The notes: generated by a model not told the origin, from the letters alone. A stretch of DNA of 64,000 nucleotides from Variovorax sp. YR216 (GCF_900107745.1 NZ_FNRO01000009.1:1-64000); one strand, 5' to 3'; positions 52,514 to 61,776 are shown, numbered from the stretch's first letter. A program made the numbers and translations.

Positions 52514-54118
52514 ATGACTGACCACTTGAAGAACTCCACGCTCCCTCGTCTCACCCGCCGCCAGTTGACCCTCGGCGCGCTCGCTGCGGCCGGCGGCCTC
52601 GCCACCACGCGCTACGGGCGCGCGGCCACCGGCAAGGGCACCGCGGTGCTCGCCATCGATGCGGATCCGCCGACGCTGAACCTCGGCACGACCACCGACT
52701 TCGCGGCCGGCGATGTCTCGGCCAAGATCCTCGAAGGCCTGGTGTGGCTCGATCCGCAATACAACCCGAAGCCCTCGCTCGCCACCGCATGGACGGTGTC
52801 GCCCGACGGCAAGACCTACCGCTTCACGTTGCGCCCGGGCGTGAAGTGGCACGACGGCAAGGACTTCACGAGCGCCGACGTCAAGTTCACCTTGATGGAA
52901 GTCATCGGCAAGCTGCATCCGCGCGCGGCCCCGGTGTTCAAGAACCTCGGCGTGGAGGTCGACACGCCTGACGCGCTGACCGTGGTGGTCCGGTTGCAGA
53001 AACCTTACGCGCCCCTGCTGTCGCAGATGACGGTGTTCGATGCGCCGATCCTCCCGCGCCATCTGTACGACGGCAGCAACATCGGCACGAACCCGGCCAA
53101 CCAGAAGCCGGTGGGCACCGGTCCTTTCAAGTTCGGCGAATGGAAGCGCGGGGCCAGCATCAAGCTCGTGCGCAACGACCAGTACTGGGACGGCGACAAG
53201 CCCTTTCTCGAATCGATCATCTTCCAGGTGATCCCGCAGGCGGCCAACCGCGTGCCCGCGCTGCAGACCGGCGAGATCGACGAACTGCTCGACTTCTACA
53301 CGCCCAAGCCCGAGGTTCCGCGCATCCTGGCGGACAAGAACCTGGTGCCGCGCCGCGGCGTGAACATCCCGGCGGTGTACTTCCTGATGTTCAACACGCA
53401 GTCGCCGCTGTTCTCGAAGATCGAGGCGCGCCATGCCGCGGCCCTGGCGATCGACCGGCAGCGGCTCGTCAAGCAGGCCATGAACGGCATCGCCCGCCCG
53501 GGCGCAGGTGCCTTCGGCGACGGCTTCAAATGGCTCTTCAACGACGACGTGAGCTACGCCAAGAAGTACCCGCTCGATCCCGCGCGCGCCAAGGTCCTGT
53601 TCGAGAAGGCCGGCGCCAAGGCCGGCAGCACGACGGTGCGGATGCCCTTCGACGCCAGCCGTGCGCAGATGCGCGCGCAGGCCCAGATCATCCAGGACAA
53701 CCTGCGCCAGATCGGCCTCGAAGTGAAGCTGGAGCCGCTCGAACGCTCGGTGTACTACGACCGCGTGTTCGCCAAGCGCGACTACGACATGATGCTGGGC
53801 TCGTACTTCTCGGCCGGCGACCCGGCCATCGGCTATACCCGTCTGTACAACACCTACACCGGCACCGCGCCCAACACCAACGCGAGCGGCTACTCGAATC
53901 CGAAGGTCGACGACCTCCTGAGCCGCGCCGCGACGGCCACCGATCGCGAGGTTCGTGCCAAGCTCTACAAGGAGCTGCAGGTGATCCTCAACGAGGACCT
54001 GCCGACGCTGGTGCTGTTCGATGAAGAGACGGTCGACACCGCGAGCAAGAAGCTCACCGGCGTGTTCCCCGCGCTGGATGCGCGCGACCAATGGGCCGGC
54101 GTAAGACGCCTGGATTAG
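52514..54118 (+). CDS. Peptide/nickel-type ABC transporter substrate-binding protein (SBP_bac_5)
   Basis: A 534-residue periplasmic binding protein of the DppA/OppA family. The N-terminus has a twin-arginine-like export motif (LTRRQLTLGALAAAGGLA). The body has KGTAVLAIDADPPTLNLG, SPDGKTYRFTLRPGVKWHDGKDFTSADVKF and GDPAIGYTRLYNT, typical of the family. The start at 52514 is preferred to the ATG four codons earlier because the latter has AGGA directly adjacent. It is followed by two permeases and two ATPases; the ligand may be a peptide, nucleoside or glycoside, and the downstream salvage genes favour a nucleoside-type molecule. Confidence 0.88.
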   Translation: MTDHLKNSTLPRLTRRQLTLGALAAAGGLATTRYGRAATGKGTAVLAIDADPPTLNLGTTTDFAAGDVSAKILEGLVWLDPQYNPKPSLATAWTVSPDGKTYRFTLRPGVKWHDGKDFTSADVKFTLMEVIGKLHPRAAPVFKNLGVEVDTPDALTVVVRLQKPYAPLLSQMTVFDAPILPRHLYDGSNIGTNPANQKPVGTGPFKFGEWKRGASIKLVRNDQYWDGDKPFLESIIFQVIPQAANRVPALQTGEIDELLDFYTPKPEVPRILADKNLVPRRGVNIPAVYFLMFNTQSPLFSKIEARHAAALAIDRQRLVKQAMNGIARPGAGAFGDGFKWLFNDDVSYAKKYPLDPARAKVLFEKAGAKAGSTTVRMPFDASRAQMRAQAQIIQDNLRQIGLEVKLEPLERSVYYDRVFAKRDYDMMLGSYFSAGDPAIGYTRLYNTYTGTAPNTNASGYSNPKVDDLLSRAATATDREVRAKLYKELQVILNEDLPTLVLFDEETVDTASKKLTGVFPALDARDQWAGVRRLD

Positions 54119-54127
54119 TCCTGGTCG

Positions 54128-55105
54128 ATGTCTTCCTTCATCCTGCGGCGCCTGCTGCACGCGATTCCGCTGCTGCTCGCGGTGGTGGTGCTCAACTTCC
54201 TGCTGATCGCCTTCACGCCGGGCGATCCGATCACGCTGCTGGTGGGCGACTTTCCCGCGCCGCCCGAATACCTCGAGCAGATGCGCCGCGAGTTCGGGCT
54301 CGACCAGCCGGTGTGGATCCAGCTGCTGCGCTACCTGGGCAAGGTCGTCCAGGGCGACTTCGGCTTTTCGTTTGCCAACCAGCAGCCGGTGGCGGCGCTC
54401 ATCCTCGAACGGCTGGGCGCCACGCTGGAACTCACCATGACCGCGCTCGCGTTCGCGAGCGTGCTGGGCATCGTCTTCGGCGTCGTCGCCGCGCGTTCGG
54501 CCACACGCACCGGCCGCGGGCTGGTCGACTCGGCGATCCAGGGCGTTTCGTCGGCGGGCTATTCGATTCCGGATTTCTGGCTCGGCCAGTTGCTGATCCT
54601 CGTGTTCGCCATCTGGCTCGGATGGCTGCCGTCTCAAGGCAACAACCCCGTTCGCGGCGCGGCGCCGGGCTTCGGCGGCTTCATGCAGCACCTGTCGTAC
54701 CTGGTGCTGCCGGCCTTCGCCCTGTCGCTGCGCTACCTCACGCTCATCACGCGCATCACCCGTGCCGCGATGCTGGAGGTGATGAACGCCGACTTCATCC
54801 TCGCTTCGCGTTCGCGCGGCGCGTCGGAGTGGACAGTCGTCGTGGTGCACGCGCTGCGCAATGCCGCGGCACCGGTGCTGACGGTCATTGGCTACAACGT
54901 CGGCTTCGTGCTCGCGGGCTCGGCCTTGATCGAGGCCGTGTTCGCATGGCCCGGCATCGGGCGGCTGCTGTATGAATCGATCTCCAAGCGCGACTATCCG
55001 GTGATGCTGGCGATCCTGCTGATGGTGTCCGTCACCGTGGTCATCGCAAATCTCGTCACTGACATCATTCACCGACTGATCGATCCGAGGATCGAACGCG
55101 CATGA
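54128..55105 (+). CDS. ABC transporter permease (DppB-type)
   Basis: A 325-residue permease with six membrane segments. Start SSFILRRLLHAIPLLLAVVVLNFLL; the ATPase-contact motif is EVMNADFILASRSRGASEWTVV (with DxxxASRxxG). It ends with ITDIIHRLIDPRIERA. It forms a heterodimer with the next gene. It begins 9 bases after the binding protein, and its stop overlaps the next start by 4 bases. Confidence 0.92.
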   Translation: MSSFILRRLLHAIPLLLAVVVLNFLLIAFTPGDPITLLVGDFPAPPEYLEQMRREFGLDQPVWIQLLRYLGKVVQGDFGFSFANQQPVAALILERLGATLELTMTALAFASVLGIVFGVVAARSATRTGRGLVDSAIQGVSSAGYSIPDFWLGQLLILVFAIWLGWLPSQGNNPVRGAAPGFGGFMQHLSYLVLPAFALSLRYLTLITRITRAAMLEVMNADFILASRSRGASEWTVVVVHALRNAAAPVLTVIGYNVGFVLAGSALIEAVFAWPGIGRLLYESISKRDYPVMLAILLMVSVTVVIANLVTDIIHRLIDPRIERA

Positions 55106-55905
55106 AACGGCCGACGACGCTGCTTGCACTGGCCTTCCTCACGCTGCTCTTCACGCTCGCGATCTTCGCGCCACTGGTCACCGCCTACGACCCGCTCGGC
55201 GGCGGCGACAGCTCGCTGCTCGAACCGCTCTCGCCCGGCCACTGGCTCGGCACGGACGACCTGGGCCGCGACATCTGGGCACGTGTGGTCTTCGGCACGC
55301 GCATCTCGCTCACCGTCGGCGTCATGAGCGCGCTGGCCGCGGTCGTCGTCGGCGTGATCGTCGGCGCGCTGGCGGGCTACTTCGGCGGCTGGCTCGATGC
55401 GCTCCTGATGCGCATCGCCGAGTTCTTCCAGACGCTGCCGCGCTTCGTGGTGGCGCTGATCGTGATCGCGCTGTTCGGAACCAGCGTCTTCAAGATGATT
55501 GTGGTCATCGCCGCGCTCTCCTGGCCGCAGCTCGCGCGCGTGGTGCGCGCCTCGGTGGCCGCGCTCGCACAGTCGCAGTTCGTCGACGCGGCACGGGTGG
55601 CGGGCATGGGTCACGGCGCGATCATCGTGCGCGAGATCCTGCCCAACGTGGCAGCGCCGATCATCGTGCTCGGCTCGCTCGACATCGCGATGGCGATCCT
55701 GATCGAGGCGAGCCTGAGCTTCTTCGGCCTCGGCGATCCCAACCATGTGTCATGGGGCGCGATGCTCAACGACGCGCAGGAGTACCTGCGCAGCGCGTGG
55801 TGGATGTCGGCGTTTCCGGGGCTCGCCATCGCGCTCACGGTGCTGTCGTTCAACGTCCTTGGCGACGCCTTGAACGATGCCTTGAACCCACGGGGGCCGA
55901 AATGA
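55102..55905 (+). CDS. ABC transporter permease (DppC-type)
   Basis: A 267-residue permease. N-terminal helix (LLALAFLTLLFTLAIFAPLV), motif LLEPLSPGHWLGTDDLGRDIWARVVFGTRISL, the ATPase-contact motif SQFVDAARVAGMGHGAIIVREILPN and the C-terminal GLAIALTVLSFNVLGDALNDALNPR. These are all hallmarks of DppC/OppC. Couples by 4-base overlaps on both sides. Confidence 0.92.
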   Translation: MKRPTTLLALAFLTLLFTLAIFAPLVTAYDPLGGGDSSLLEPLSPGHWLGTDDLGRDIWARVVFGTRISLTVGVMSALAAVVVGVIVGALAGYFGGWLDALLMRIAEFFQTLPRFVVALIVIALFGTSVFKMIVVIAALSWPQLARVVRASVAALAQSQFVDAARVAGMGHGAIIVREILPNVAAPIIVLGSLDIAMAILIEASLSFFGLGDPNHVSWGAMLNDAQEYLRSAWWMSAFPGLAIALTVLSFNVLGDALNDALNPRGPK

Positions 55906-56918
55906 GCAATGCCGATCTGCTGCTCGACCTGCGCGGCCTGTCGGTCGACATCGGCCGCGGCGCGACTGCGCTGCGGGTGGTCAACGACCTGTCGCTGACC
56001 GTGCGGCGTGGCGAGGCGGTGGGCCTCGTCGGCGAATCGGGCTCGGGCAAGTCGATGACCGCCTTCGCGATCATGAACCTCTTCCCGTCGCCTCTGGCGC
56101 GGGTGGCCTCGGGGCAGGTCCTGCTCGAAGGCCGGGACCTCGCGCAGTTGAGCCCCGCCGAACTGCGTGCAGTGCGCGGCGCGCGCGTGGGCATGGTGTT
56201 CCAGGACCCGACGAGCTACCTCGACCCGCTGATGCCGGTCGGACGCCAGATCGCCGAGCCGCTGCGCGCGCACGGGCATACCGAGGGGCTCGAGGCGCGG
56301 GTGCTCGAACTGCTCGACATGATGGAACTGCCCAACGCCGCGCGCGTTGCCCGCCAGTACCCGCACGAGCTCTCCGGCGGCATGCGCCAGCGCATCCTGA
56401 TCGCCACCGCACTGGCGATGCGGCCCGCCTTGCTGATCGCCGACGAGCCGACCACGGCGCTCGACGTGACCGTGCAGGCAGGCATCCTGAAGCTGCTGAT
56501 GCGCCTGCGCAAGGTACTCGACCTCGGCATCCTGCTGATCACGCACGACCTCGCGGTGGTGGCCGAGACATGCCAGCGCGTCAACGTGATGTACGCCGGC
56601 CAGGTGGTCGAGTCGAACGCGGTCGCGCCGCTCTTCGCGGCGCCGCGCCATCCCTACACGCAAGGCCTGCTGGGCAGCATCCTGAGCCCGCGGTCCCGCG
56701 CGCATTCGCTGTTCTCGATTCCGGGCAGCGTGCCCATCGCCGGCCACTGGCCGGAAGGGTGTCGTTTTCATCCGCGATGCCCCATCGCCCGCGCCGGTCT
56801 CTGCGACAGCGCCGTGCCGGCGCTGCGATCGCACGGCGCCGGCGCCGACCGCTGCCACCTGAGCGACGAACCGATCGCCGCCGACGCGTGGCGGCGCAAC
56901 GAGGTCGCGTCAGCATGA
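55902..56918 (+). CDS. ABC transporter ATPase (DppD-type)
   Basis: A 338-residue ATPase. Walker A GESGSGKSMTAF, Q-loop VFQDPTSYLDPL, signature LSGGMRQRILIATALA, Walker B LLIADEPTTALDV and H-loop ITHDLAVV. The C-terminal oligopeptide/dipeptide extension with Cys-rich motif GCRFHPRCPIARAGLCD contains a Cys cluster known in this family, in some cases holding an iron-sulfur cluster. Coupled to the next ATPase by a 4-base overlap. Confidence 0.93.
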   Translation: MSNADLLLDLRGLSVDIGRGATALRVVNDLSLTVRRGEAVGLVGESGSGKSMTAFAIMNLFPSPLARVASGQVLLEGRDLAQLSPAELRAVRGARVGMVFQDPTSYLDPLMPVGRQIAEPLRAHGHTEGLEARVLELLDMMELPNAARVARQYPHELSGGMRQRILIATALAMRPALLIADEPTTALDVTVQAGILKLLMRLRKVLDLGILLITHDLAVVAETCQRVNVMYAGQVVESNAVAPLFAAPRHPYTQGLLGSILSPRSRAHSLFSIPGSVPIAGHWPEGCRFHPRCPIARAGLCDSAVPALRSHGAGADRCHLSDEPIAADAWRRNEVASA

Positions 56919-57748
56919 ACGCAAGCACGACCGCACCGCTTCTCGAAGCCCGCGACCTGAGCCGGCTCTTTCCCGTGCGCGCGAGCGGCGGGCTGTTCCG
57001 CGCGCGGCAGATGCAGCGCGCGGTGGATCGCGTGTCCCTGACGATCCGGGCCGGCGAAGTGCTGGCCCTGGTCGGCGAAAGCGGCAGCGGAAAGACCACG
57101 CTCGGCCGCATGCTGCTGGGCCTCACCGCACCGAGCGAGGGAACCATTCTCTACAAGGGCATGGACGTCGCGACGCGGTCCGGCGAGGCGGCGCGCAGTT
57201 TTCGCCGCGAGGTCCAGGTGGTGTTCCAGGACACCGGCGGATCGTTGAACCCGCGTCGCACCATCGGCCAGAGCGTCGCGCTGCCGCTGACCTATCACCG
57301 CGGACTCGACCGGCGCGCCGCGGCGGCCGAAGTCGATGCGCTGCTCGACCAGGTCGGGCTGCCGGCCGCGCACTTCCGCGACCGGCTTCCGCACGAACTC
57401 TCCGGCGGCCAGCGCCAGCGCGTGGGCATCGCGCGTGCGCTGGCACCCAACCCCGCGCTGATCGTTGCCGACGAGCCGGTGTCCGCGCTCGATGTCTCGG
57501 TGCGCGCGCAGATCCTCAGGCTGATGTTCGATCTGCAGCGCGAGCGGAATCTCTCGTACCTCTTCATCACGCACGACCTGGGCGTGGTGCGGGCCATGGC
57601 CGACCGCGTGATGGTGATGCACCAGGGCCGCGTGGTGGAAAGCGGCGATGCAGACGTGGTGCTGAACGCGCCACGCGATCCCTACACCCAGCGACTGCTG
57701 GCCGCCACGCCGATCCCCGATCCGTCGCGCCAGCTCGAAGCACTCTGA
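56915..57748 (+). CDS. ABC transporter ATPase (DppF-type)
   Basis: A 277-residue ATPase. Walker A GESGSGKTTLGRMLL, Q-loop VFQDTGGSLNPRRTI, signature LSGGQRQRVGIARALA, Walker B LIVADEPVSALDVSV and the H-loop ITHDLGVV. It is shorter than its partner and ends PDPSRQLEAL. The final gene of the core importer; the PRTase gene starts 7 bases later, so it is likely part of the same transcript. Confidence 0.93.
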   Translation: MNASTTAPLLEARDLSRLFPVRASGGLFRARQMQRAVDRVSLTIRAGEVLALVGESGSGKTTLGRMLLGLTAPSEGTILYKGMDVATRSGEAARSFRREVQVVFQDTGGSLNPRRTIGQSVALPLTYHRGLDRRAAAAEVDALLDQVGLPAAHFRDRLPHELSGGQRQRVGIARALAPNPALIVADEPVSALDVSVRAQILRLMFDLQRERNLSYLFITHDLGVVRAMADRVMVMHQGRVVESGDADVVLNAPRDPYTQRLLAATPIPDPSRQLEAL

Positions 57749-57755
57749 CCTCGCC

Positions 57756-58451
57756 ATGACCCGTCACTTCACCGAGCCCACCACCGACTACTGGCAGCGC
57801 ATCGTCCCGGCCGATGTGGTCGAGCGGCCGGAGGCGCCCTGGCAATTCGGCTACCCGGCGCGCCTGCCGGATGGGCGGGTGCTCGTGCTGCCGATCCGGC
57901 GGCTCGCCAACGAGCCCTCGCATGCCGTCGCTTCATTGCTGGTCAACCACGCATCGCTGGATGTTGTCGACACGTTGGGCACGATGCTTGCCGAACGCCT
58001 GTCGGCGCAGATGCCGGAACTGGTGATCGGATTGCCCACGCTCGGCCTCGCGCTCGCGCCTGTGGTGGCGCGCGCACTGGGGCACGCGCGCTATGTGCCG
58101 ATGGGCTATTCGCGCAAGTTCTGGTACGACGAAGCGCTGTCCGCCGCCGTGCATTCGATCACTTCCCCCACACCGGGCAAGCGCGTCTACCTCGACCCCC
58201 ATCTGCGACCGCTGATCGACGGCAAGCGACTCGTGCTGGTCGACGACGCCGTCAGCACCGGCACCACCTTGCTCGCGGCGTGGAACCTGATCGAGTCGCT
58301 GGGCGGCAACGTGATCGCCTGCGGGGTCGCGATGCTGCAAGGCCGCCGCTGGGTCGAGCGGCTCGGCGCCGAACGCGCCGCGCGGGTGGTCGGCGTGTTC
58401 GAGAGTCCCCTGCTGAAGGCCGTGCCCGACGGCTGGGTGCTGCGGGACTGA
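57756..58451 (+). CDS. Phosphoribosyltransferase-fold protein
   Basis: A 231-residue type I phosphoribosyltransferase. The PRPP loop is LVLVDDAVSTGTTLLAAW, with two acidic residues and the GTT turn, preceded by flexible loop MGYSRKFWYDEALS and GLPTLGLALAPVVARAL. These would take PRPP and a purine or pyrimidine base to form a nucleotide. It lies at the end of an ABC-importer operon and is convergent with a nucleoside hydrolase gene; the two stops are adjacent in TGATCA. Together they suggest a nucleoside salvage unit. The base is unknown. Confidence 0.88.
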   Translation: MTRHFTEPTTDYWQRIVPADVVERPEAPWQFGYPARLPDGRVLVLPIRRLANEPSHAVASLLVNHASLDVVDTLGTMLAERLSAQMPELVIGLPTLGLALAPVVARALGHARYVPMGYSRKFWYDEALSAAVHSITSPTPGKRVYLDPHLRPLIDGKRLVLVDDAVSTGTTLLAAWNLIESLGGNVIACGVAMLQGRRWVERLGAERAARVVGVFESPLLKAVPDGWVLRD

Positions 58452-59384
58452 TCAGCTGGCGGCGCGCGCGAGCGCGTCCAGCACCACGCGACGCAGCAGC
58501 GGCTCGTCGGCCACGCTGGCCACCTGCGCATTGGGCTGGGCGCGCCTGGGCACCCGCCACTCGACCACCGTCATCCCGCGCGTGTGCTCGCCCTTGCATT
58601 CGGCCACCACATGCGCCGGCCGGAAGCTCATCCCCTCGGGCGCCACCAGCGCAGCCGCGGCCGTCGGGTCATAGAGCGACATCGGCAGCGCGCCCGCCGG
58701 GCTGGCGATGCGCACGTAGCCGAGCAGCAGGTCGGCCAGCACTTCGGCCTTGTCGGAGCCGAGCGCCCGCAGTGCTTCGGCATCGCTCGCGTGCACGCGC
58801 ACCTGCCGGCATGCATCGAGCCCGACCATGTGCAGCGACACGCCGGCCTCGAGCACGACATTGATCGCCTCCGGATCCACCGCGGCATTGAATTCCGCCG
58901 CCGCGGTGTGATTGCCCGGCCCGGCACTGCCGCCCATCCACATGAGCCGGCCGATCCGCGCAGCAAGTTCTGGGCGCTCGCGAAGCATGAGCGCGATGTT
59001 GGTGAGCGGGCCCAGCGCGAGGACCGTTGCCGGCTCGGGGGTGGAGGCAAGGTAGTCGCCAAGCGCGACCACCGCATCGCCGGACGCCAGCGCCGCCCGT
59101 GTCTTCGGCAGGCTGCGCCCCGCCGAGACCATGGCGTCCGCGCCGAGGATGTTCTGCGCCGTGACCAGTTCGCTGGCGATCGGCTTCGCGCTGCCTGCAT
59201 GGACCGGAAAGCCCCATTCGAAGTAAGCGGTGGCACGCAGCGCGTTGTCGATCACCACCTCGAGCGGGGCGTTGCCGGCGACGAGCGACATGCCGTCCAC
59301 GTGCCAGGGCGGGGTCTGCATGACCGTGAGCACGGCGGCGAGATCGTCGAAGCCCATGTCGGTGTCGATCCAGACGTGCTTCAT
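58452..59384 (-). CDS. Inosine/uridine-preferring nucleoside hydrolase
   Basis: A 310-residue enzyme that releases the base from a ribonucleoside. The calcium-binding Asp cluster DTDMGFDDLAAV is at residues 7-18, with PLTNIALML and the C-terminal half having GVSLHMVGLDACRQVRV and LYDPTAAAALVAPEG, as in the family. The start at 59384 gives the typical N-terminus MKHVWIDTDM. It is convergent with the PRTase gene and likely supplies the base for it. The substrate (inosine, uridine, other) cannot be told. Confidence 0.9.
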   Translation of the reverse strand: MKHVWIDTDMGFDDLAAVLTVMQTPPWHVDGMSLVAGNAPLEVVIDNALRATAYFEWGFPVHAGSAKPIASELVTAQNILGADAMVSAGRSLPKTRAALASGDAVVALGDYLASTPEPATVLALGPLTNIALMLRERPELAARIGRLMWMGGSAGPGNHTAAAEFNAAVDPEAINVVLEAGVSLHMVGLDACRQVRVHASDAEALRALGSDKAEVLADLLLGYVRIASPAGALPMSLYDPTAAAALVAPEGMSFRPAHVVAECKGEHTRGMTVVEWRVPRRAQPNAQVASVADEPLLRRVVLDALARAAS

Positions 59385-59507
59385 CGTTGGGGGGACTCCA
59401 TTCAAACGTCGTATTGTCCTGCAGCGTTTCCGCGTCCGATTCACTCGGCTTGCCACCATCGCGTACCGGTAGGACACTCGAAACCCAGCTGAAATCAGGA
59501 GGTCGTG

Positions 59508-59603
59508 ATGCGTCGCCTTTTCGCCAATCGCCTGGCCATCGTCACTGCGGCTGCCGTGGTGTTGGGTTCGCTGGTCTTTGCGGCGGTGCGCGTCAGCACC
59601 TAG
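59508..59603 (+). CDS. 31-residue membrane peptide
   Basis: The ATG at 59508 follows AGGAGGT five bases upstream, an almost perfect Shine-Dalgarno sequence. It encodes MRRLFANRLAIVTAAAVVLG then SLVFAAVRVST and stops at TAG. The pattern of two arginines, 20 hydrophobic residues and a short polar tail is a single-pass membrane peptide. The good ribosome site makes translation likely. No other gene is within 100 bases on this strand. Confidence 0.55.
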   Translation: MRRLFANRLAIVTAAAVVLGSLVFAAVRVST

Positions 59604-59714
59604 TCTCAGGGCCGGCAGGCGGCACGGCGCGGACTTCGTGAGTGTCCGCGCCCTCGTCGACAACCTCCGCAAGACCTACCGCATCTCCGATGCTTCGAAA
59701 GGCAGCCGATCAGG

Positions 59715-60998
59715 CTATCCGCTCCTGGCTTCGATGGGATTGCCGTAGATCGGCTTGGCACCGAACTGCGTGCTGATCGCATGCGCCACCCCGCACGCGA
59801 GCATGACCGGCACAGTGAGCTGGAACTGGTCCGTCATCTCCAGCACCATGACGATGGACATCAAGGGGGCATGCGTCACCGCGGCCAGCACAGCCGCCAT
59901 CCCCACCACCGCGAACGCGCGCGGATCGCCGACCCATGCCACCGGCATCCAGGTCGCCGCGATCTGCGCCAGCACGCTGCCCGCGGTTGCACCGACGAAC
60001 AGCGAAGGCGTGAACACGCCGCCGATGGCGCCGCTGCCTGAACTCAGCGCGGTCGCCGCCACCTTGGCCACCAGGATCACCGCCAGCCACTGCCACAGGT
60101 GCTCGCCCTGGAGCACCTGCGAGACGACGCTGTAGCCGTTGCCCCAGACCTGGGGAATCGCCGCCGAGATCAGCCCCACCAGCACCCCGCCGACGCCGAG
60201 CCGGATCGGCATCGACTTTACCCGGGAGAAAAGATCGCGCGTCTTGTCGAGCAACGCGAGCCACACCCATCCGATGCCGCCGAACACGATGCCGGACAAC
60301 AGCGCGACGCCCAATCCCGTCGGCAGCACCGGCTTGCCCGACATGACGTACAGGGGCGTGGGCTCGATCAGCCAGTAGATCAGCGCGCTGGCGGTCGCGG
60401 ACGCGATCAGCACCGGCGCGACCGTGCTGCGCGCGAAGAACCCCAGCGCCAGTTCGAGCACGAACACCACACCGGCAATCGGTGCGTGGTAGGCGGAGCC
60501 GATGCCCGAGGCGATGCCGCAGACCATGATGGTGTTGCGCTGCTCGGGCGACAGGGCCACCGAGCGCGCCAACCATGAACTCACCCACGCCGCGAGCTGC
60601 ACCATCGGTCCCTCGCGCCCGATTGCCGCGCCCGTGCCGATCGAGAACAACGCCGACAGCGTGCGGGTGAAGGTCGTGCGGTCGTTCAGGTCCACGCGGC
60701 CGGCGCGTGCCGCCTCGATGTAATCGAGATTGCGATCGCCGCGCGGGCCCTTCGCGGCCCATCGGCCGCCCCAATGCAGCACGAGCCCCGCCAGCAGCCC
60801 GCCGACGGCGCAAACCGCCGCGCGGTGCCAGGCCGACAGCGACATGGCCGTCTCGACCAGTCCGCCGGTGTGCCCGGTCGCCAGCCACTCGACCTGCTGC
60901 GTCAGCCAGCGAAAGCCGATGGTCGAAGCGGCGCCCAGTGCGCCGGCGGCAGCCGCCCAGATCCAGAGCCTGATCGTTTGAATGGTGGGTCTCAGCAC
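59715..60998 (-). CDS. ClC-family chloride channel/transporter
   Basis: A 427-residue membrane protein with more than ten hydrophobic segments. The ClC selectivity motifs are GAAIGREGPMVQLAAW (GREGP) and SGSGAIGGVFTPSLFVGA (GxFxP), with GIASGIGSAYHAPIAG at the position of the first GSGIP motif. The gating glutamate is the E in GREGP. This is the ClcB-like group. The GTG at 60998 with GGGAA about 8 bases upstream is the best start; longer open frames read through the repeat region. It lies 64 bases from the carbonic anhydrase gene, on the same strand. Confidence 0.88.
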   Translation of the reverse strand: MLRPTIQTIRLWIWAAAAGALGAASTIGFRWLTQQVEWLATGHTGGLVETAMSLSAWHRAAVCAVGGLLAGLVLHWGGRWAAKGPRGDRNLDYIEAARAGRVDLNDRTTFTRTLSALFSIGTGAAIGREGPMVQLAAWVSSWLARSVALSPEQRNTIMVCGIASGIGSAYHAPIAGVVFVLELALGFFARSTVAPVLIASATASALIYWLIEPTPLYVMSGKPVLPTGLGVALLSGIVFGGIGWVWLALLDKTRDLFSRVKSMPIRLGVGGVLVGLISAAIPQVWGNGYSVVSQVLQGEHLWQWLAVILVAKVAATALSSGSGAIGGVFTPSLFVGATAGSVLAQIAATWMPVAWVGDPRAFAVVGMAAVLAAVTHAPLMSIVMVLEMTDQFQLTVPVMLACGVAHAISTQFGAKPIYGNPIEARSG

Positions 60999-61036
60999 GT
61001 CGATACGTTCCCGGGAACGAATTGCGACGTCTCGTC

Positions 61037-61061
61037 GCAATGCAATGCAATGCAATGCAAT
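61037..61061. repeat. Five-copy GCAAT tandem repeat
   Basis: Five perfect tandem copies of GCAAT (25 bases, 61037-61061) lie just after the carbonic anhydrase stop and 39 bases upstream of the ClC start. A sixth copy is degenerate (GCTAT at 61062). The unit is five bases, so a copy-number change would alter the leader of the ClC gene. Confidence 0.9.
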
Positions 61062-61062
61062 G

Positions 61063-61683
61063 CTATTCGTCCGGCGCCAGGAAGCGCACGCGGCCGGTCT
61101 GCAGTTCGTAGACGGCGCCAATGAGTGTCATCACGCCTTCGCGCTCGCGCGCCTGGGCCTCCGGTGTGGCACGCAAGGTACGTACGGTGTGCCGCACGTT
61201 CGCCTCCACGGCGTGCTGAAGCAATGTCGCGCGGGGCAGCGTGCCATCGAGCCCCTCGAGGGCCGGCTCGATGTTCTCGAGCAGGATCTCGATCCTGCTT
61301 TTCTGTCGGGCACCGTGGAACCGCGAACCGATCGCGGCCTCGACGGCCCCGCATCCCTCGTGCCCCAGCACGACGAACAGCGGCGTCTTCAGATGCGAGC
61401 CGGCGTACTGCAGCGTGCCGAGGATGCTCGGCCCGAGGACGTTGCCCGCCACCCGGATGACGAACAGCTCGCCGAAGGAGGCATCGAACACCAGTTCGGG
61501 CGGCACCCGGCTGTCGCTGCATCCGAGGATCGTCACGAACGGCTGCTGGCCCTTGGCGAGTTCGGCCAGGACCTCCTTCTGGACCGTGGGAAAACGCGCG
61601 CGGCCCTGGATGAAACGCTCATTGCCTTCCTGAAGGCGGGCCACCGCTTCGGCAGCGGTGCAAGGTGGGGATGAAGTTGACAT
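61063..61683 (-). CDS. Beta-class carbonic anhydrase
   Basis: A 206-residue zinc enzyme that interconverts CO2 and bicarbonate. Zinc ligands are Cys55, His108 and Cys111 (GCSDSRVPPEL and VLGHEGCGAVEAA), and Asp57/Arg59 form the catalytic dyad. The fold segment RFIQGRARFPTVQKEV and VIRVAGNVLGPSILGTL are typical. It shares a strand with the ClC gene and lies 64 bases upstream of it; bicarbonate/chloride handling could link the two. Confidence 0.93.
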   Translation of the reverse strand: MSTSSPPCTAAEAVARLQEGNERFIQGRARFPTVQKEVLAELAKGQQPFVTILGCSDSRVPPELVFDASFGELFVIRVAGNVLGPSILGTLQYAGSHLKTPLFVVLGHEGCGAVEAAIGSRFHGARQKSRIEILLENIEPALEGLDGTLPRATLLQHAVEANVRHTVRTLRATPEAQAREREGVMTLIGAVYELQTGRVRFLAPDE

Positions 61684-61776
61684 GACGTCGACCGTGTTCA
61701 GCGCCGAACATAGGGGCGCCGGCCGACATGTGTCAACACGACGCGCCAGGCATTGCGCCGTCCGGCCCGGATTCCG

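Noticed and set aside
58449..58454. Back-to-back stop codons in TGATCA as a regulatory palindrome
   Set aside because: It is only six bases and follows naturally from convergent TGA stops.
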